DNA of 64,000 bases from Bradyrhizobium yuanmingense (GCF_900094575.1 NZ_FMAE01000003.1:434001-498000), one strand, 5' to 3'; shown: positions 27,442 through 38,001, numbered from the stretch's first letter. The notes: generated by a model from the sequence alone, not told the origin. Translations and numbers: made by a program.

Positions 27442-28578
27442 TCAGGTGACCGCGCCCCGCGCCGCGACTGGCCAAAGTGCCTCCACGCGGGAATCCGGCG
27501 TGTTGAAGCCGCGCACGCCGACATACCAGTCGTAGAGATTGACGGTCGGGTCGCAATGGCCGGGGATCAGCGTCACCTTGTCGCCGATCGCCAGTCGCGA
27601 CGAAGCGCTGTCGAAATCGAGCAAGCCATGCTCGTCAGAGGGCCGATGATAGCGCAGATCGGGCCGGCCGAGCACGACCGGAAATCCGCTGTCGTTCGAC
27701 AGAGCCTTGTGGCCGGCATCGATGACCGCGTGTTCGCCGGCGCCTGTGCTCATCACCGTCGCGATCACGAACAGCGCATGCTCGAACGGATTGGCGTTGC
27801 GCGCCCCGTCGGCGAGGTTCTTGGCGTAGTCGGCGTCCATGAAGATATAGGAGCCCGCCTGCAATTCGTTCCAGATGCCGCTCGCGCCTTCGAGCTCGAA
27901 TGTGCCGGTTCCCGCACCTCCAATCGTCCGGCACTGAAAGCCCGCGTCCTTGAGGACGCGCAGTGTCTCCGCGGTCGCGTTCGCGGCACCGGCGATGGCA
28001 CCGCGCCGCTCTTCCGGCGTGCGCAAATGCTGGGCAGAGCCGTGATAGGCCTGCAAGCCGCCGAACGATAGGAAGCGTGAAGCCGCCACCTGCCGCGCCA
28101 GGGTGGCCGCCGCCGGCCCCGGCCTGACGCCGCAGCGACCGGCGCCGACGTCGATTTCGACCAGGACTTCGATTTGCGATCCTGCCCGCTCCGCGGCGTG
28201 CGACAGTTGCTCGACCATGATCGCATCGTCCACGCAAACGCTGATGCGTGCGTGGCGAGCGAGGCCTGCGAGCCGTTCCAGCTTCCGCAGGCCCACCACC
28301 TCATTGCTGACGAGCACGTCACTCACCCCGCCCGCAACCAGGATCTCGGCCTCGGCGACCTTCTGGCAGCAGATGCCGATTGCGCCGCGCGCTATCTGCT
28401 TGGCCGCAATGATCGGTGATTTGTGGGTCTTCGCATGCGGACGCAAGCGAACGCCGAGCTTGCTCACCGCCGCCGCCATCGTGTCGAGATTGCGCTCGAA
28501 GGCGTCGAGGTCGATGATCAGCGCCGGTGTATCGATCTCGGAAAACGGCGCGCCGATTTGGGCGGGTGGACAGGACAT
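27442..28578 (-). CDS. D-threonine aldolase-like PLP enzyme (alanine racemase N-terminal fold)
   Basis: 378 aa. It should use PLP and a divalent metal to act on D-beta-hydroxy amino acids such as D-threonine or 3-hydroxy-D-aspartate. The PLP lysine is Lys50 in PHAKTHKSP, the glycine-rich phosphate site is TIGGAGTGTF, and the metal motif near the end is PGHCDPTVN with His341 and Asp343. An H-x-D pair is the D-threonine aldolase arrangement, whereas vertebrate D-serine dehydratase has H-x-C. It is transcribed alone. The 282-bp gap to its right shows no gene. Confidence 0.87.
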   Translation of the reverse strand: MSCPPAQIGAPFSEIDTPALIIDLDAFERNLDTMAAAVSKLGVRLRPHAKTHKSPIIAAKQIARGAIGICCQKVAEAEILVAGGVSDVLVSNEVVGLRKLERLAGLARHARISVCVDDAIMVEQLSHAAERAGSQIEVLVEIDVGAGRCGVRPGPAAATLARQVAASRFLSFGGLQAYHGSAQHLRTPEERRGAIAGAANATAETLRVLKDAGFQCRTIGGAGTGTFELEGASGIWNELQAGSYIFMDADYAKNLADGARNANPFEHALFVIATVMSTGAGEHAVIDAGHKALSNDSGFPVVLGRPDLRYHRPSDEHGLLDFDSASSRLAIGDKVTLIPGHCDPTVNLYDWYVGVRGFNTPDSRVEALWPVAARGAVT

Positions 28579-28860
28579 CGAAAAGCCCGCTTGCTGTGTT
28601 CGGGTTCGCGCGGATGCGCGGCGGCATTTCTACGGCAACGTCGGCCGCCGCACCAGTGCAGTCGGCTTTTGTGCTCGGCGGACGGCGGGGAGAACCGCAC
28701 GCCTCTCACAATTTCGGAATAATAGCATTTTGCCCCTGTTTTGCCCGACGAGTCAACGCGCGCCGGGGCCCGCCGGCGTAAGCCATTGATTCCGCACACC
28801 CCGGCTACTGTGCATGGGGTTGTTTTTTAGGTTTTGAGTCAAAGGCCTTAGCGCCGCCCG

Positions 28861-30284
28861 TCAGCCCTGCCGGAATCCCATCCGGAAGGCGCCCCAGTGC
28901 TTGCCGCGGATCATGATCGGCGAGGACAGGTCCTTCATCAGCACGAACTGCCCGCCGCCCATGTCGCGGCGATAGGTTTGCAGCAGGAAGGGTTTTGTGT
29001 TGGCCGCGACCTTCTTCACCGCGCGGTCGGTGAACAGGCGGCGGTTGCGGCAATTGGCGTTGTTCCAGACCGGGTCCTTGCCCTGCGGCAGGCGGTAGTT
29101 CGGATTGTGGGTCGGAAGGTAGCCGCCTTTGGCCCAGGCGACGCAGAACACGATGCGCGGATCGGAGTTCTGGATCGGGTCCTGGATCGCGGGCAGCACG
29201 CGGTCGGTGAACTCGACGTAGTTGGTCAGGTACTGCTTCGGATCGGTGCCTGATATCTCGCGGTAGGTCTCGTCCATGAGCTGGTCGAGCGTGATCTCGC
29301 CGCGGTCGATCGCAGCTTCGAACTCGGCCGAGATCCGCTTCGCGGTGTCGACGACGATGCGGATCAGCGGCGCGTCCGACGTCTCCACGCCGCTGTCGGC
29401 GATCAGCGCGATCAGGCCTTCGGAGGCGTCGAGCAGCTTTGCTACCCGCTCGTCGGCGCTTCGGAGGTCGCGCGAGGAGAGGTCGACGCCCTTGGCGAGC
29501 TCGTTGAGCTCGCTGATCACGGTGTCGCAGTGGCCGAGGTTGGAGGTCGCCGCGCGCGCGACGCCGTCGATCTCGGCTTCGACCGAGGCGAAGCCCTGCT
29601 GGACCCGCGAGATGATGACGGAGATCGCTTGCGCGCCTTCGCCGGCGGTCTTGCGCGCTGCGAGGCGTCGCTGCTCTCGCCGATCAGGCCTTCGATCTGG
29701 CCGTCGAGATCGCGCACGGTGTCGGAGATCTCATGTGTGGCCTGGCGCGTGGCCTCCGCGAGGTTCTTCACCTCGCTTGCGACCACCGCGAAGCCGCGGC
29801 CGGCAGTGCCGGCGCGCGCCGCTTCGATAGTGGCGTTCAGCGCGAGCAGATTGGTCTGCTTGGCGATCGCCTCGATCGAGTCGGAGACCTTCGCCACCTG
29901 CGCCAACGCCGCGCCGACCGCGGACAGGCGCGCCTCGATCCGCTCCACCGCGGCGACGAGCTCGGAGATGTGGCTGACCGCGGTGTCGACGGCGCCGCGC
30001 GACTGCGCGATCTCGCCGACCGCGGCCGACGTCGTGGTTTGCACCGCCTGCGAGGCATTGGCGATGTCGTGGTTGGCCGAGACCATCGTCTCGGCCGTCT
30101 TCTGCAAATGGTGAAACCGTTCCGACTGGCTCGCGACGCGGTTGGCGACGTCCTGGACGTTGCCGGCGATGTCGGCGAGCTCGACGCCGAGACCGCCGAT
30201 GCGGTCGGCGAGCTGGTCGATCAGGCGTTCGGCGAGCGTCCGGTTGGAGGCGGTGTCCAATACGGCAAGTTGTGCAGAGGACAT
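28861..30284 (-). pseudogene. Soluble methyl-accepting chemotaxis-type receptor, frameshifted
   Basis: Two reading frames that together make one protein of about 474 aa. The upstream part starts at ATG 30284 ([10 protein letters not shown]) and has a complete receptor hairpin ([44 protein letters not shown]). Near 29653 the frame breaks: the sequence reads CAGCGCGCAAGACCGCC, and one missing base before AAGACC would restore [10 protein letters not shown] and the downstream frame. The downstream part is a roughly 170-aa C-terminal domain (GTDPKQYLTNY, NRRLFTD, YRRDMGGGQ, KHWGAFRMGF) shared with the next gene. No membrane segment is present. It is either a real disabling mutation or a sequencing error. 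Confidence 0.8.
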
Positions 30285-30424
30285 GTACGGGCTCTCTCCA
30301 GTCGGAGCCGTTGATCGGCTCCTTGGCGGCATTCCGATTCCAGGTCCGACCTTAGAGGATGATTCGCGCCCGGCGTCTTGCCCAGGAGTGCAGGTGCGTG
30401 CAGGTGCGTGCACGCGCGGGAGCG

Positions 30425-32173
30425 CTACAGCTTGTAGGCCGTGCGGAAGCCGCCCCAGTGCCGGCCCTGCACGCGGATCGGGACGTCGATCTCCCGCATC
30501 ATCACCGTGTTCCCGTTGCCCATGTCGCGCGCATAGCTCTGGACCAGGTAGGATCGCAGGTTGCGCGCGGCGGCCAACCCCGCCGGATCGTTGAAGATGC
30601 GCCGGTTGCGGCTGTTGGCCGTGTTCCAGGCGACGTCGCCCGGCCGCTGCGGATGCGAATAGATCTTGTTGTGCACCGGCAAAAAGCCGTTGCGGTCGAC
30701 CATGGCGCAGAACGCCATCCGCGACTCCCGCGCCAGAAAGGCTTCCTGGAACGGCGGCAGGGCGCGGTCGGCCCAGTCGAGATATTTGGTGCGGTATTGC
30801 TGCGGATTGGTGCCGGCGATTTCCAAATAGTCCGTGTCGAAGAGGTCGTCGAGCTTGACCTCGCCGCGCGCAACCGCCTTCTCGAATATCTGCGTCAGCG
30901 CATTGCCGGCTTCCATGGCACGGGTGACGAACTCGGTGTTCTCCTCATGGATCGACCAGAGCTTGTCCTCGATCTTCTCGTTGAGAGCGGCGGTGGCGCC
31001 GACGAATTGCGCGCGGGCGCCGGCCTTGGATTGCTCGATCACGCGCAGGCGGCAGGCGCCGATGTCCTCTAAGCTGCCTTCGATCGTCGCTTGCGTTGCC
31101 AGCCGGCTTGCGTCCGCGCCGCCGATCAGCACGCCTTCCATCGCGATTTCATAGACCGGCATCACGGCGCGCGCGGTTTCGAATTCGAGGTGGCAGGGCA
31201 GCCGCTCGGTCTTGCGGCGGTCGTCGTGCTCGCTCTGGCGCAGCAGCACCGCGCAGCGCGATTTCAGCTTCTGGGCGAAGGTGGTGACGGCCTTGCCGGC
31301 GCTGGCGACGCTCTCGCCATGGGTCTCGGCCGCCTTGGTCGCCGCGTCGATCTCGGCCGCGCTCTCGCCGACCGAGATGATGAACTCCGAGGCGCTGGCG
31401 GCATTGCCGGAGACTTCGCTGGTCGTGGCATTCTGCTCGGCGACCGCGCCGTTGACGGTGTCGAACACCGGACGGATCGCCTCGATCGCCTGCGAGATGC
31501 GGTGCACGGCGTCCGCCGAACCGGCGGCGTCGCGCTGCAATGCGTCGATCTTCTTCGTGATCTCCTCGGTCGCACTCTGGGTCTGCACCGCGAGCGCCTT
31601 GACCTCGGTGGCAACGACGGCAAAGCCTTTTCCGGCTGCGCCCGCGCGCGCGGCCTCGATCGTCGAGTTGAGCGCGAGCAGCGTGGTCTGCCGCGCGATC
31701 TGCGCGATCAAATTGACGACGTTGCCGATGGCGGCGGAGGATTCGCGCAGGCGGTCGACATTGGCGCGGGCTTCCTGCGCGGCGGCGCTGGCCTCGTCGG
31801 CGAGCTTGCCGGCTTCCCGGACCTGCGCGCCGATCCCTTGCGCGGACTGGGTGAACTTGTCGGCGGCATGGGCGAAGGTGGAGGCGGTGGATTGCGCCGC
31901 GTTGGTCCGGCCGGTCAGGGCGTCGGTGCGGTCGCGAATGGCAGCGAGGGTCGCCGCGGTCGCCTCGGCGCCGCCGGCCACCGAATTGGCGGCGCGCTCG
32001 AGCTGGCGGATCATGGCGCCGAGCTCGAGTTCCAGCAATTCCAGGATTTCCCGGGCCGAATCACTTTCGGCGGTCGGGGCGGGTGCGGCAGGGGCCGCCG
32101 GCTGCGCAGCTTCCGGGGCTGCCGCGGGCGCGGCCGTGTCCGGCAGACGCTTCCGAAATAATCCGAACGCCAT
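30425..32173 (-). CDS. Soluble chemoreceptor-like protein with internal PilZ-like domain and C-terminal sensory domain
   Basis: 582 aa from ATG 32173, with AAGAGAG upstream. Order: FGLFRKRLP start, Ala/Pro-rich linker (about 12-40), methyl-accepting signalling domain (about 45-310, with [37 protein letters not shown]), a PilZ-like segment (about 325-395, [13 protein letters not shown] then [11 protein letters not shown]), and a C-terminal domain (about 410-582, [37 protein letters not shown]) homologous to that of the neighbouring frameshifted gene. No membrane helix is seen. The PilZ RxxxR is present but DxSxxG reads E-I-A-M-E-G, so c-di-GMP binding is doubtful. The two genes are tandem paralogs 140 bp apart. 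Confidence 0.87.
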   Translation of the reverse strand: MAFGLFRKRLPDTAAPAAAPEAAQPAAPAAPAPTAESDSAREILELLELELGAMIRQLERAANSVAGGAEATAATLAAIRDRTDALTGRTNAAQSTASTFAHAADKFTQSAQGIGAQVREAGKLADEASAAAQEARANVDRLRESSAAIGNVVNLIAQIARQTTLLALNSTIEAARAGAAGKGFAVVATEVKALAVQTQSATEEITKKIDALQRDAAGSADAVHRISQAIEAIRPVFDTVNGAVAEQNATTSEVSGNAASASEFIISVGESAAEIDAATKAAETHGESVASAGKAVTTFAQKLKSRCAVLLRQSEHDDRRKTERLPCHLEFETARAVMPVYEIAMEGVLIGGADASRLATQATIEGSLEDIGACRLRVIEQSKAGARAQFVGATAALNEKIEDKLWSIHEENTEFVTRAMEAGNALTQIFEKAVARGEVKLDDLFDTDYLEIAGTNPQQYRTKYLDWADRALPPFQEAFLARESRMAFCAMVDRNGFLPVHNKIYSHPQRPGDVAWNTANSRNRRIFNDPAGLAAARNLRSYLVQSYARDMGNGNTVMMREIDVPIRVQGRHWGGFRTAYKL

Positions 32174-32389
32174 CGGGTCTCTCTTGTCGGGGGACGGTCG
32201 GGCGCTATTTTCGCAGTCCGGAATGAAATCAGGGTTAACGGTGCCCATCTAGGCAGGCGCCGTTACGGCGGCTACCTTTACAGTGCTACCTCAGGCGCAG
32301 CCGAGCCCTTTGATTCCGGTGGGTTGGCGGCCTATAAGGCCGCGCTTCCCACGCTCATCTTTGGCTGACGATTTCTCAAGAGACCACGC

Positions 32390-33136
32390 ATGGCCGGACA
32401 TTCCCAATTCAAGAACATCATGCACCGCAAGGGGCGGCAGGATGCCCAGAAGTCGAAACTGTTCGGCAAGCTGGCGCGGGAAATCACCGTCGCCGCCAAG
32501 CTGGGCACCCCCGACCCCGCCATGAACCCCCGCCTGCGCGCCGCCGTGATCGCTGCGCGCCAGGAGAACATGCCGAAGGACAATATCGAGCGCGCCATCA
32601 AGAAGGCGCTCGGCAGCGACGGCGAAAACTATGACGAGATCCGCTACGAGGGCTACGGCCCCGGCGGGGTCGCCGTCATCGTCGAGGCGCTGACCGACAA
32701 TCGCAACCGCGCCGCCTCCGACATCCGCTCCTTCTTCACCAAGTCCGGCGGCAATCTCGGCGAAACCGGCTCGGTCTCCTTCATGTTCGACCGCACCGGC
32801 ATCATCGAATATGACCGCAGCGTCGCCTCCGACGATGCGGTGCTGGACGCCGCGATCGAGGCCGGCGCCGACGACGTGGTCTCGGGCGAGAACGGTCACG
32901 AGATCTACGCCTCGACCGAAAGCTATCGCGACGTCGCCAAGGCGCTGGAAGCCAAGTTCGGCGAGCCGCGCAAGGCCGCGCTGATCTGGAAGCCGCAGAA
33001 CACGGTTGCGGTCGACGACGAGACCGGCGAGAAGCTCCTGAAACTGATGGACCTGCTCAACGAGCACGACGACGTGCAGAACGTCTACGCCAATTTCGAG
33101 GTGTCGGACGCGCTTGTTGCGAAGATGGGCGGGTAG
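32390..33136 (+). CDS. yebC: YebC/PmpR family protein
   Basis: 248 aa. The start [21 protein letters not shown] is the near-invariant family N-terminus, followed by [33 protein letters not shown] and the acidic domain 2/3 ([14 protein letters not shown]). Members bind DNA as regulators (PmpR) or assist translation of difficult peptides (recent work on YebC). Its place directly ahead of ruvC is conserved in many proteobacteria. It is separated from ruvC by 79 bp. Confidence 0.95.
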   Translation: MAGHSQFKNIMHRKGRQDAQKSKLFGKLAREITVAAKLGTPDPAMNPRLRAAVIAARQENMPKDNIERAIKKALGSDGENYDEIRYEGYGPGGVAVIVEALTDNRNRAASDIRSFFTKSGGNLGETGSVSFMFDRTGIIEYDRSVASDDAVLDAAIEAGADDVVSGENGHEIYASTESYRDVAKALEAKFGEPRKAALIWKPQNTVAVDDETGEKLLKLMDLLNEHDDVQNVYANFEVSDALVAKMGG

Positions 33137-33215
33137 GGCTCGACGGCCCTACTTCCCTTGTTACTTCCGTTCTGTTTCTGTTTCCTCCAGGGCAGCCAGC
33201 CGCTATCACTGGCGC

Positions 33216-33743
33216 ATGACTGCGCTCCCGATTCGTGACCCCGTTCGCATCATCGGCATCGACCCCGGCCTGCGCCGCACCGGCTGGGGCGTGATCGAGG
33301 CCGAGGGCAATCGCCTGATCTACGTCGCCTGCGGCTCGGTGGAACCGCCCGACGATTTGCCGCTGTCGAGCCGGCTGCTCGCGATCCATGAAGGGCTCGC
33401 TTCCGTCTTGTCCGATCACCGGCCGGTGGAAGCGGCGGTGGAGCAGACCTTCGTCAACAAGGACGGCGTTGCGACGCTGAAGCTCGGCCAGGCCCGCGGC
33501 GTCGCCATGCTGGCGCCGGCAATGTTCGGCATCTCTGTCGCCGAATACGCGCCGAACCAGGTCAAGAAGACCGTGGTCGGCGCCGGCCACGCCGACAAGC
33601 AACAGATCGCGATGATGCTGAAGATCCTGCTGCCGAAGGCCGAGCCCCCGTCGGCGGATGCCGCCGACGCGCTCGCCATCGCCATCACCCACGCCCATCA
33701 CCGCCAGAGTACCGCTCTCAGGCTGAAGGTGGTGGGGATATGA
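33216..33743 (+). CDS. ruvC: Holliday junction resolvase RuvC
   Basis: 175 aa from ATG 33216 ([10 protein letters not shown]); an in-frame extension to 33114 overlaps yebC and has no support. It cleaves Holliday junctions as a dimer. The catalytic acidic residues lie in [15 protein letters not shown] (Asp16), VEQTFVNKD, and [16 protein letters not shown]. The stop TGA overlaps the ruvA ATG as ATGA, so the genes are coupled. Confidence 0.97.
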   Translation: MTALPIRDPVRIIGIDPGLRRTGWGVIEAEGNRLIYVACGSVEPPDDLPLSSRLLAIHEGLASVLSDHRPVEAAVEQTFVNKDGVATLKLGQARGVAMLAPAMFGISVAEYAPNQVKKTVVGAGHADKQQIAMMLKILLPKAEPPSADAADALAIAITHAHHRQSTALRLKVVGI

Positions 33744-34357
33744 TCGGCAAGCTCAAGGGCTTGATCGATTCCTACGGCGAGGATTTCGTCATCCTCGACG
33801 TCGGCGGCGTCGGCTATCAGGTACATTGCTCCTCGCGCACCTTGCAGCATCTGCCCTCGCCGGGTGAGGCCGCTGTGCTGTCGATCGAGACCTATGTCCG
33901 CGAGGACCAGATCAAGCTGTTCGGCTTCCGCACCGATCAGGAGCGCGAATGGTTTCGCCTGCTCCAGACCGTGCAGGGCGTCGGCGCCAAGGTCGCGCTG
34001 GCCGTGCTCGGCACACTGTCGCCGGCCGATCTCGCCAATGCCATCGCGCTGCGCGACAAGGCCGCGGTGGCGCGAACGCCCGGTGTCGGCCCCAAGGTCG
34101 CCGAGCGCATCGTCACCGAATTGAAGGACAAGGCGCCGGCCTTCGCCAATGTCGATCCCGCTGTCGTGCATCTTGCCGGCGCCGTCGACGACCAGCGCGC
34201 ACCGCGGCCCGTGGCGGATGCGATCTCCGCGCTGGTCAATCTCGGCTACGGCCAGCCGCAGGCCGCCGCGGCGATTGCATCGGCCTCGCGCAGCGCGGGT
34301 GAGGGCGCCGAGACGGCGCAGCTGATTCGATTGGGTTTGAAGGAACTGGCCAAGTGA
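33740..34357 (+). CDS. ruvA: Holliday junction branch migration protein RuvA
   Basis: 205 aa. RuvA forms the tetramer that holds the four-way junction and recruits RuvB. The N-terminal OB-fold begins [28 protein letters not shown], the helix-hairpin-helix motifs are in [20 protein letters not shown] and [20 protein letters not shown], and the C-terminal domain III ([17 protein letters not shown]) contacts RuvB. It overlaps ruvC by ATGA, and its stop overlaps the GTG start of the unknown gene that separates it from ruvB. Confidence 0.97.
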   Translation: MIGKLKGLIDSYGEDFVILDVGGVGYQVHCSSRTLQHLPSPGEAAVLSIETYVREDQIKLFGFRTDQEREWFRLLQTVQGVGAKVALAVLGTLSPADLANAIALRDKAAVARTPGVGPKVAERIVTELKDKAPAFANVDPAVVHLAGAVDDQRAPRPVADAISALVNLGYGQPQAAAAIASASRSAGEGAETAQLIRLGLKELAK

Positions 34358-34818
34358 ACAACGGCCAGCGCCTCTCCGAGTGGGGTCAAGGTGCGGCACG
34401 CCAGCATTTGCGGCGCCTCGGCCGTATGTTCGTCGTCGTCTTCTGCGGAACACTTTTTGCCGGGTATCTTGCAATGCTGGCGTTCTCGGCATCAGGTTGT
34501 TTTCTTAGTCGTGTCATTCGATGCTTTTCGGTCTCGCGCGACCTGATCGGGTTCAGCTGGTTTGCCGTGAAAGGCTTGTTCTTGCCTGCGGCCGTTGTGG
34601 CCTTGATGGTTGCAATCTTCCTGCAAATCCGAGGCTCCGTTGTCTGGTGGGACGTTCTCGTTGCAAGCTTGCTTTCGGCGCTGGTGATTGGCTCTGTTGG
34701 AAGAGCACTGAGTGAACCGGCTGAGGCATTTGTCTTGCTTGTGGTAAGTTTGATCTTCTTTGCAGGTGCTCAAGCTGCCCTTCTTATCGACAAGCGACTG
34801 TGCAGGACTTCCGCATGA
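34354..34818 (+). CDS. Unknown multi-pass membrane protein inserted between ruvA and ruvB
   Basis: 154 aa from GTG 34354, sharing GTGA with the ruvA stop and ending in ATGA with the ruvB start. Four hydrophobic helices are evident: [53 protein letters not shown] and [21 protein letters not shown] basic amphipathic N-terminus ([10 protein letters not shown]) precedes them. Base composition is visibly lower in GC than in ruvA and ruvB. No family was recognised. The tight coupling means it is made together with RuvA and RuvB, but nothing shows a role in recombination. Confidence 0.8.
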   Translation: MNNGQRLSEWGQGAARQHLRRLGRMFVVVFCGTLFAGYLAMLAFSASGCFLSRVIRCFSVSRDLIGFSWFAVKGLFLPAAVVALMVAIFLQIRGSVVWWDVLVASLLSALVIGSVGRALSEPAEAFVLLVVSLIFFAGAQAALLIDKRLCRTSA

Positions 34819-35867
34819 CCACTCCCCCCCGCATGGTCTCGCCCGAGCGCCGCAGCGACGATGTCGGCGACACCGCGCTGCGGCCGCAATCGCTGTCCGA
34901 CTTCGTCGGCCAGGCGCAGGCGCGCAAGAATCTCTCGATCTTCATCGAAGCGGCGCGCAAGCGCGGCGAGGCGCTGGACCACGTGCTGTTCGTAGGTCCC
35001 CCGGGGCTCGGCAAGACCACGCTGGCGCAGATCGTGGCGAAGGAGCTCGGAGTCGGTTTCCGCGCCACCTCGGGGCCCGTGATCGCCAAGGCCGGCGATC
35101 TTGCCGCCCTCTTGACCAACCTCGAAGAGCGCGACGTGCTCTTCATCGACGAGATCCATCGCCTCAGCCCGGCGGTGGAAGAGGTGCTCTATCCCGCGAT
35201 GGAGGACTTTCAGCTCGACCTCATCATCGGCGAGGGCCCGGCGGCGCGCTCGGTCAAGATCGAGCTGTCGAAATTCACGCTGGTCGGCGCCACCACGCGC
35301 GCCGGCCTTCTCACCAATCCCTTGCGCGACCGCTTTGGCATTCCGGTCCGGCTCAACTTCTACACGATCGAGGAGTTGGAGAGCATCGTCAGCCGCGGCG
35401 CGCGCGTGCTCAACGTCGGCATGAGCGCCGATGGCGCCAACGAGATCGCGCGCCGCGCCCGCGGCACGCCGCGCATCGCCGGCCGCCTGCTCCGCCGCGT
35501 GCGCGATTTCGCCTCGGCGGCCGATGCCGACAAGATCGACCGTAAGATTGCCGACCATGCGCTGAGCGCGCTCGAGGTCGATGCCGCAGGGCTGGACGCG
35601 ATGGATCGGCGCTATCTCTCGACCATCGCGCTCAACTATGGCGGCGGACCGGTCGGCGTCGAGACCATGGCTGCGGCCTTGTCGGAGCCGCGCGACGCCA
35701 TCGAGGACATCATCGAGCCCTATCTGATCCAGTGCGGCTATCTGCAGCGCACGCCGCGCGGCCGCCTGCTGACCTCGCACGCCTTCCGCCATCTCGGTCT
35801 CGCCGAGCCCCCGCGCGATGCGGCGGCGCAGTTCGGCCTGTTCGGCACGGATGACAGCGACGAGTGA
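34815..35867 (+). CDS. ruvB: Holliday junction branch migration helicase RuvB
   Basis: 350 aa from ATG 34815 ([13 protein letters not shown]). AAA+ motor of branch migration. Walker A is GPPGLGKTT at 61-69, Walker [12 protein letters not shown], sensor 1 in [21 protein letters not shown] with the arginine finger, then the winged-helix C-domain ([19 protein letters not shown]). An acidic tail ends the protein. It overlaps the upstream membrane protein by four bases and is the last gene of the ruvC-A-x-B run. Confidence 0.97.
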   Translation: MTTPPRMVSPERRSDDVGDTALRPQSLSDFVGQAQARKNLSIFIEAARKRGEALDHVLFVGPPGLGKTTLAQIVAKELGVGFRATSGPVIAKAGDLAALLTNLEERDVLFIDEIHRLSPAVEEVLYPAMEDFQLDLIIGEGPAARSVKIELSKFTLVGATTRAGLLTNPLRDRFGIPVRLNFYTIEELESIVSRGARVLNVGMSADGANEIARRARGTPRIAGRLLRRVRDFASAADADKIDRKIADHALSALEVDAAGLDAMDRRYLSTIALNYGGGPVGVETMAAALSEPRDAIEDIIEPYLIQCGYLQRTPRGRLLTSHAFRHLGLAEPPRDAAAQFGLFGTDDSDE

Positions 35868-35913
35868 TCTGCCGAACCTCGCGCTGTTCCGGCTTGATGA
35901 ATTTCCGTTAACC

Positions 35914-35934
35914 TCGTGCAGACGATCTGCACGA
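35914..35934. promoter_or_regulatory. Perfect inverted repeat downstream of ruvB
   Basis: TCGTGCAG-ACGAT-CTGCACGA: 8-bp exact arms with a five-base loop, 47 bp after the ruvB stop and 62 bp before the phosphoesterase start. No T-run follows, so it is not a typical intrinsic terminator. It may be an operator or part of a weak transcription end. Confidence 0.4.
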
Positions 35935-35995
35935 ACGCACCCCAATTCCGCTCCAATCGGATATCATCAAGGCGCCGCATCATCATCGGGCTTCC

Positions 35996-36916
35996 ATGAT
36001 CACGCGCCGTCATCTCATCCGTTCCATCGGCGGTCTGTCCGCCCTCGGCGTCTCGACCGCAGCCTACGGCGTCGGTGTCGAGCCGGTGCTGCGCCTTCGC
36101 GTCACGCGCTATCATCCGATGCCGCGGCAGTGGCCGGCGGATTTTCCGCTGAAGATTGCCGCCATCGCCGACATCCATGCCTGCGATCCCTGGATGTCGC
36201 TGGAGCGCATCGAGGGCATCGTCGACCGGACCAACGCGCTCAACGCCGATCTCATCGTGCTGCTCGGCGACTATGTCGCCGGCCTTCACCATGTCACGCG
36301 CTTCATTCCGTCGAGCGAATGGGCAAGGGTATTGGGGCGCCTGAAGGCGCCCCTCGGCGTCCATGCCGTCATGGGCAACCACGACTATTGGGATGACAGA
36401 ACAGTGCAGCAGGCGGGGCACGGGCCGACCATCGCACATCGGGCGCTGGAGGCGGCCGGCATCCCCGTCTACGAGAACGATGCTGTGCGCCTCACCAAGG
36501 ACGGCCGTCCGTTCTGGCTTGCCGGCCTCGGCGATCAGCTCGCCTTCCTGCCGGCGCGGCGCTTCCGGAGCATGGCGCACTTCGGTGCCGACGATCTCAA
36601 TGCTACGCTGGCGAAGATCACCGACGATGCGCCGGTCATTCTGCTCGCGCACGAGCCCAATGTCGCTCCGCTCGTGCCCGCGCGCGTCGCGCTGCAATTG
36701 TCCGGCCATACCCATGGCGGCCAGGTCCGCCTGCTCGGCTGGTCACCGGCCGTCGCGCCCAGGAACGGCCTGCGTCTCGCCTATGGCCATTTCCGCCTGA
36801 AATGCGATCTCATCGTGTCCGGCGGCCTCGGTTGCAGCATCATGCCGCTCCGCTTCGGCGTGCCGCCTGAGATCGTCGAGGTGACGCTGGGAAGGTCAGG
36901 ACCGGTCGTGTCCTAA
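35996..36916 (+). CDS. Tat-exported calcineurin-like metallophosphoesterase
   Basis: 306 aa. The N-terminus MITRRHLIRSIGGLSALGVSTAAYG is a twin-arginine signal (RRHLI). All five metallophosphoesterase blocks are present: IADIHACDPW, LLGDYVAG, GNHDYW, LLAHEPN and SGHTHGGQ, so a two-metal active site is expected in the periplasm. It resembles the YkuE/YaeI group, which in some species acts on lipid-linked phosphates. The substrate here is unknown. It lies 128 bp downstream of ruvB. Confidence 0.9.
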   Translation: MITRRHLIRSIGGLSALGVSTAAYGVGVEPVLRLRVTRYHPMPRQWPADFPLKIAAIADIHACDPWMSLERIEGIVDRTNALNADLIVLLGDYVAGLHHVTRFIPSSEWARVLGRLKAPLGVHAVMGNHDYWDDRTVQQAGHGPTIAHRALEAAGIPVYENDAVRLTKDGRPFWLAGLGDQLAFLPARRFRSMAHFGADDLNATLAKITDDAPVILLAHEPNVAPLVPARVALQLSGHTHGGQVRLLGWSPAVAPRNGLRLAYGHFRLKCDLIVSGGLGCSIMPLRFGVPPEIVEVTLGRSGPVVS

Positions 36917-36984
36917 CACGCTTGCGCGTCCGGCTGTTTTTGCGCAAAACGTGCCGGTTACCGACCAGCGAAGAGGCTCCGGAC

Positions 36985-37434
36985 GTGACAGCTCATCTCG
37001 ACGGCGAGATCCGCGACGGCCGCCACCACATGCAGGTCCGGGTCTATTACGAGGACACGGATTTTTCCGGCATCGTCTATCATGCCAATTACCTGCGCTA
37101 CATGGAGCGCGGACGCACCAATCATCTCAGGCTGATGGGTGCCGAGCAGCAGGTGCTGTTCGAGCAGACCGAGACGGACGGCGCGGGCTTCGCCTTCGTG
37201 GTGCGCTCGATGCATCTGGACTTCCTGAAGCCCGCGCGAATGGACGACGTGCTCGACGTCGTGACCTGGCCGGTCGCGGTGAAAGGGGCGTCAATCATGC
37301 TGGCGCAGGAGGTGCGGCGCGGTGACGACGTGCTGGTGAAAGCCGAGGTCCGCGTCGCCTTCATCAGCGGCGGCCGGGCCCAGCCGATTCCGAAGTCGAT
37401 CCGCCAGCTGATGAAGGCCGATCTGGTTACGTGA
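36985..37434 (+). CDS. ybgC: Tol-Pal system-associated acyl-CoA thioesterase (YbgC)
   Basis: 149 aa from GTG 36985, chosen for GAAGAGG eight bases upstream; a TTG at 36922 would add 21 residues. Hotdog-fold thioesterase acting on short or acyl-carrier-bound thioesters. The active-site block [25 protein letters not shown] is complete (Asp in EDTDFSG). In many proteobacteria ybgC heads the tolQRAB-pal cluster, and its location after ruvB next to tol genes is common; here the tol genes do not follow within the window. Confidence 0.92.
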   Translation: MTAHLDGEIRDGRHHMQVRVYYEDTDFSGIVYHANYLRYMERGRTNHLRLMGAEQQVLFEQTETDGAGFAFVVRSMHLDFLKPARMDDVLDVVTWPVAVKGASIMLAQEVRRGDDVLVKAEVRVAFISGGRAQPIPKSIRQLMKADLVT

Positions 37435-37513
37435 TCGCTCGATAGCGGATCGCCTATCGACTCTGCCAATTGCGACGATACATTCGCGGTCCCGATCAAC
37501 CGATGAGGCCACC

Positions 37514-37981
37514 ATGTCGCGCCCGCCGCTTCCACCCTTCACCCGCGAGACCGCCGCGCAAAAGGCCCGCATGGCCGAGGACGCCTGGAACTCACGCGAT
37601 CCGGTGCGGGTCTCGCTCGCCTATACCGAGGACAGCCGCTGGCGCAACCGTTCGGAAGTTTTTCAGGGCCGCGAAGCCATCGTCGCCTTCCTCACCCGCA
37701 AATGGGAGAAGGAGCAGGATTACCGCCTGATCAAGGACCTCTGGGCCTTCGACGGCAGCCGCATCGCGGTGCGCTTCCAGTACGAATGGCACGATGCAAG
37801 CGGCCAGTGGTACCGCTCCTACGGCAACGAGCAATGGGAGTTCGACGAGCACGGCCTGATGAAGCGGCGCGAGGCCTCGATCAACGACATCGCCATTGCG
37901 GAGAAGGATCGCCGGTTTCACTGGGCGGCGCCGGGCCCGCGGCCGGCCGATGTGCCGGGGCTGGGAAGCGAGCCGTTCTGA
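37514..37981 (+). CDS. DUF1348 / nuclear transport factor 2-like protein
   Basis: 155 aa SnoaL/NTF2-fold protein. Family features are the [33 protein letters not shown] stretch (10-50) and [21 protein letters not shown] near the middle. The DUF1348 group is widespread and lacks a demonstrated activity. It starts at ATG 37514 and stands alone, 79 bp after ybgC. A 7-bp inverted repeat (TCGATAG/CTATCGA) lies just after the ybgC stop. Confidence 0.87.
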   Translation: MSRPPLPPFTRETAAQKARMAEDAWNSRDPVRVSLAYTEDSRWRNRSEVFQGREAIVAFLTRKWEKEQDYRLIKDLWAFDGSRIAVRFQYEWHDASGQWYRSYGNEQWEFDEHGLMKRREASINDIAIAEKDRRFHWAAPGPRPADVPGLGSEPF

Positions 37982-38001
37982 TATTTTCGCCAGCAACGCT
38001 G

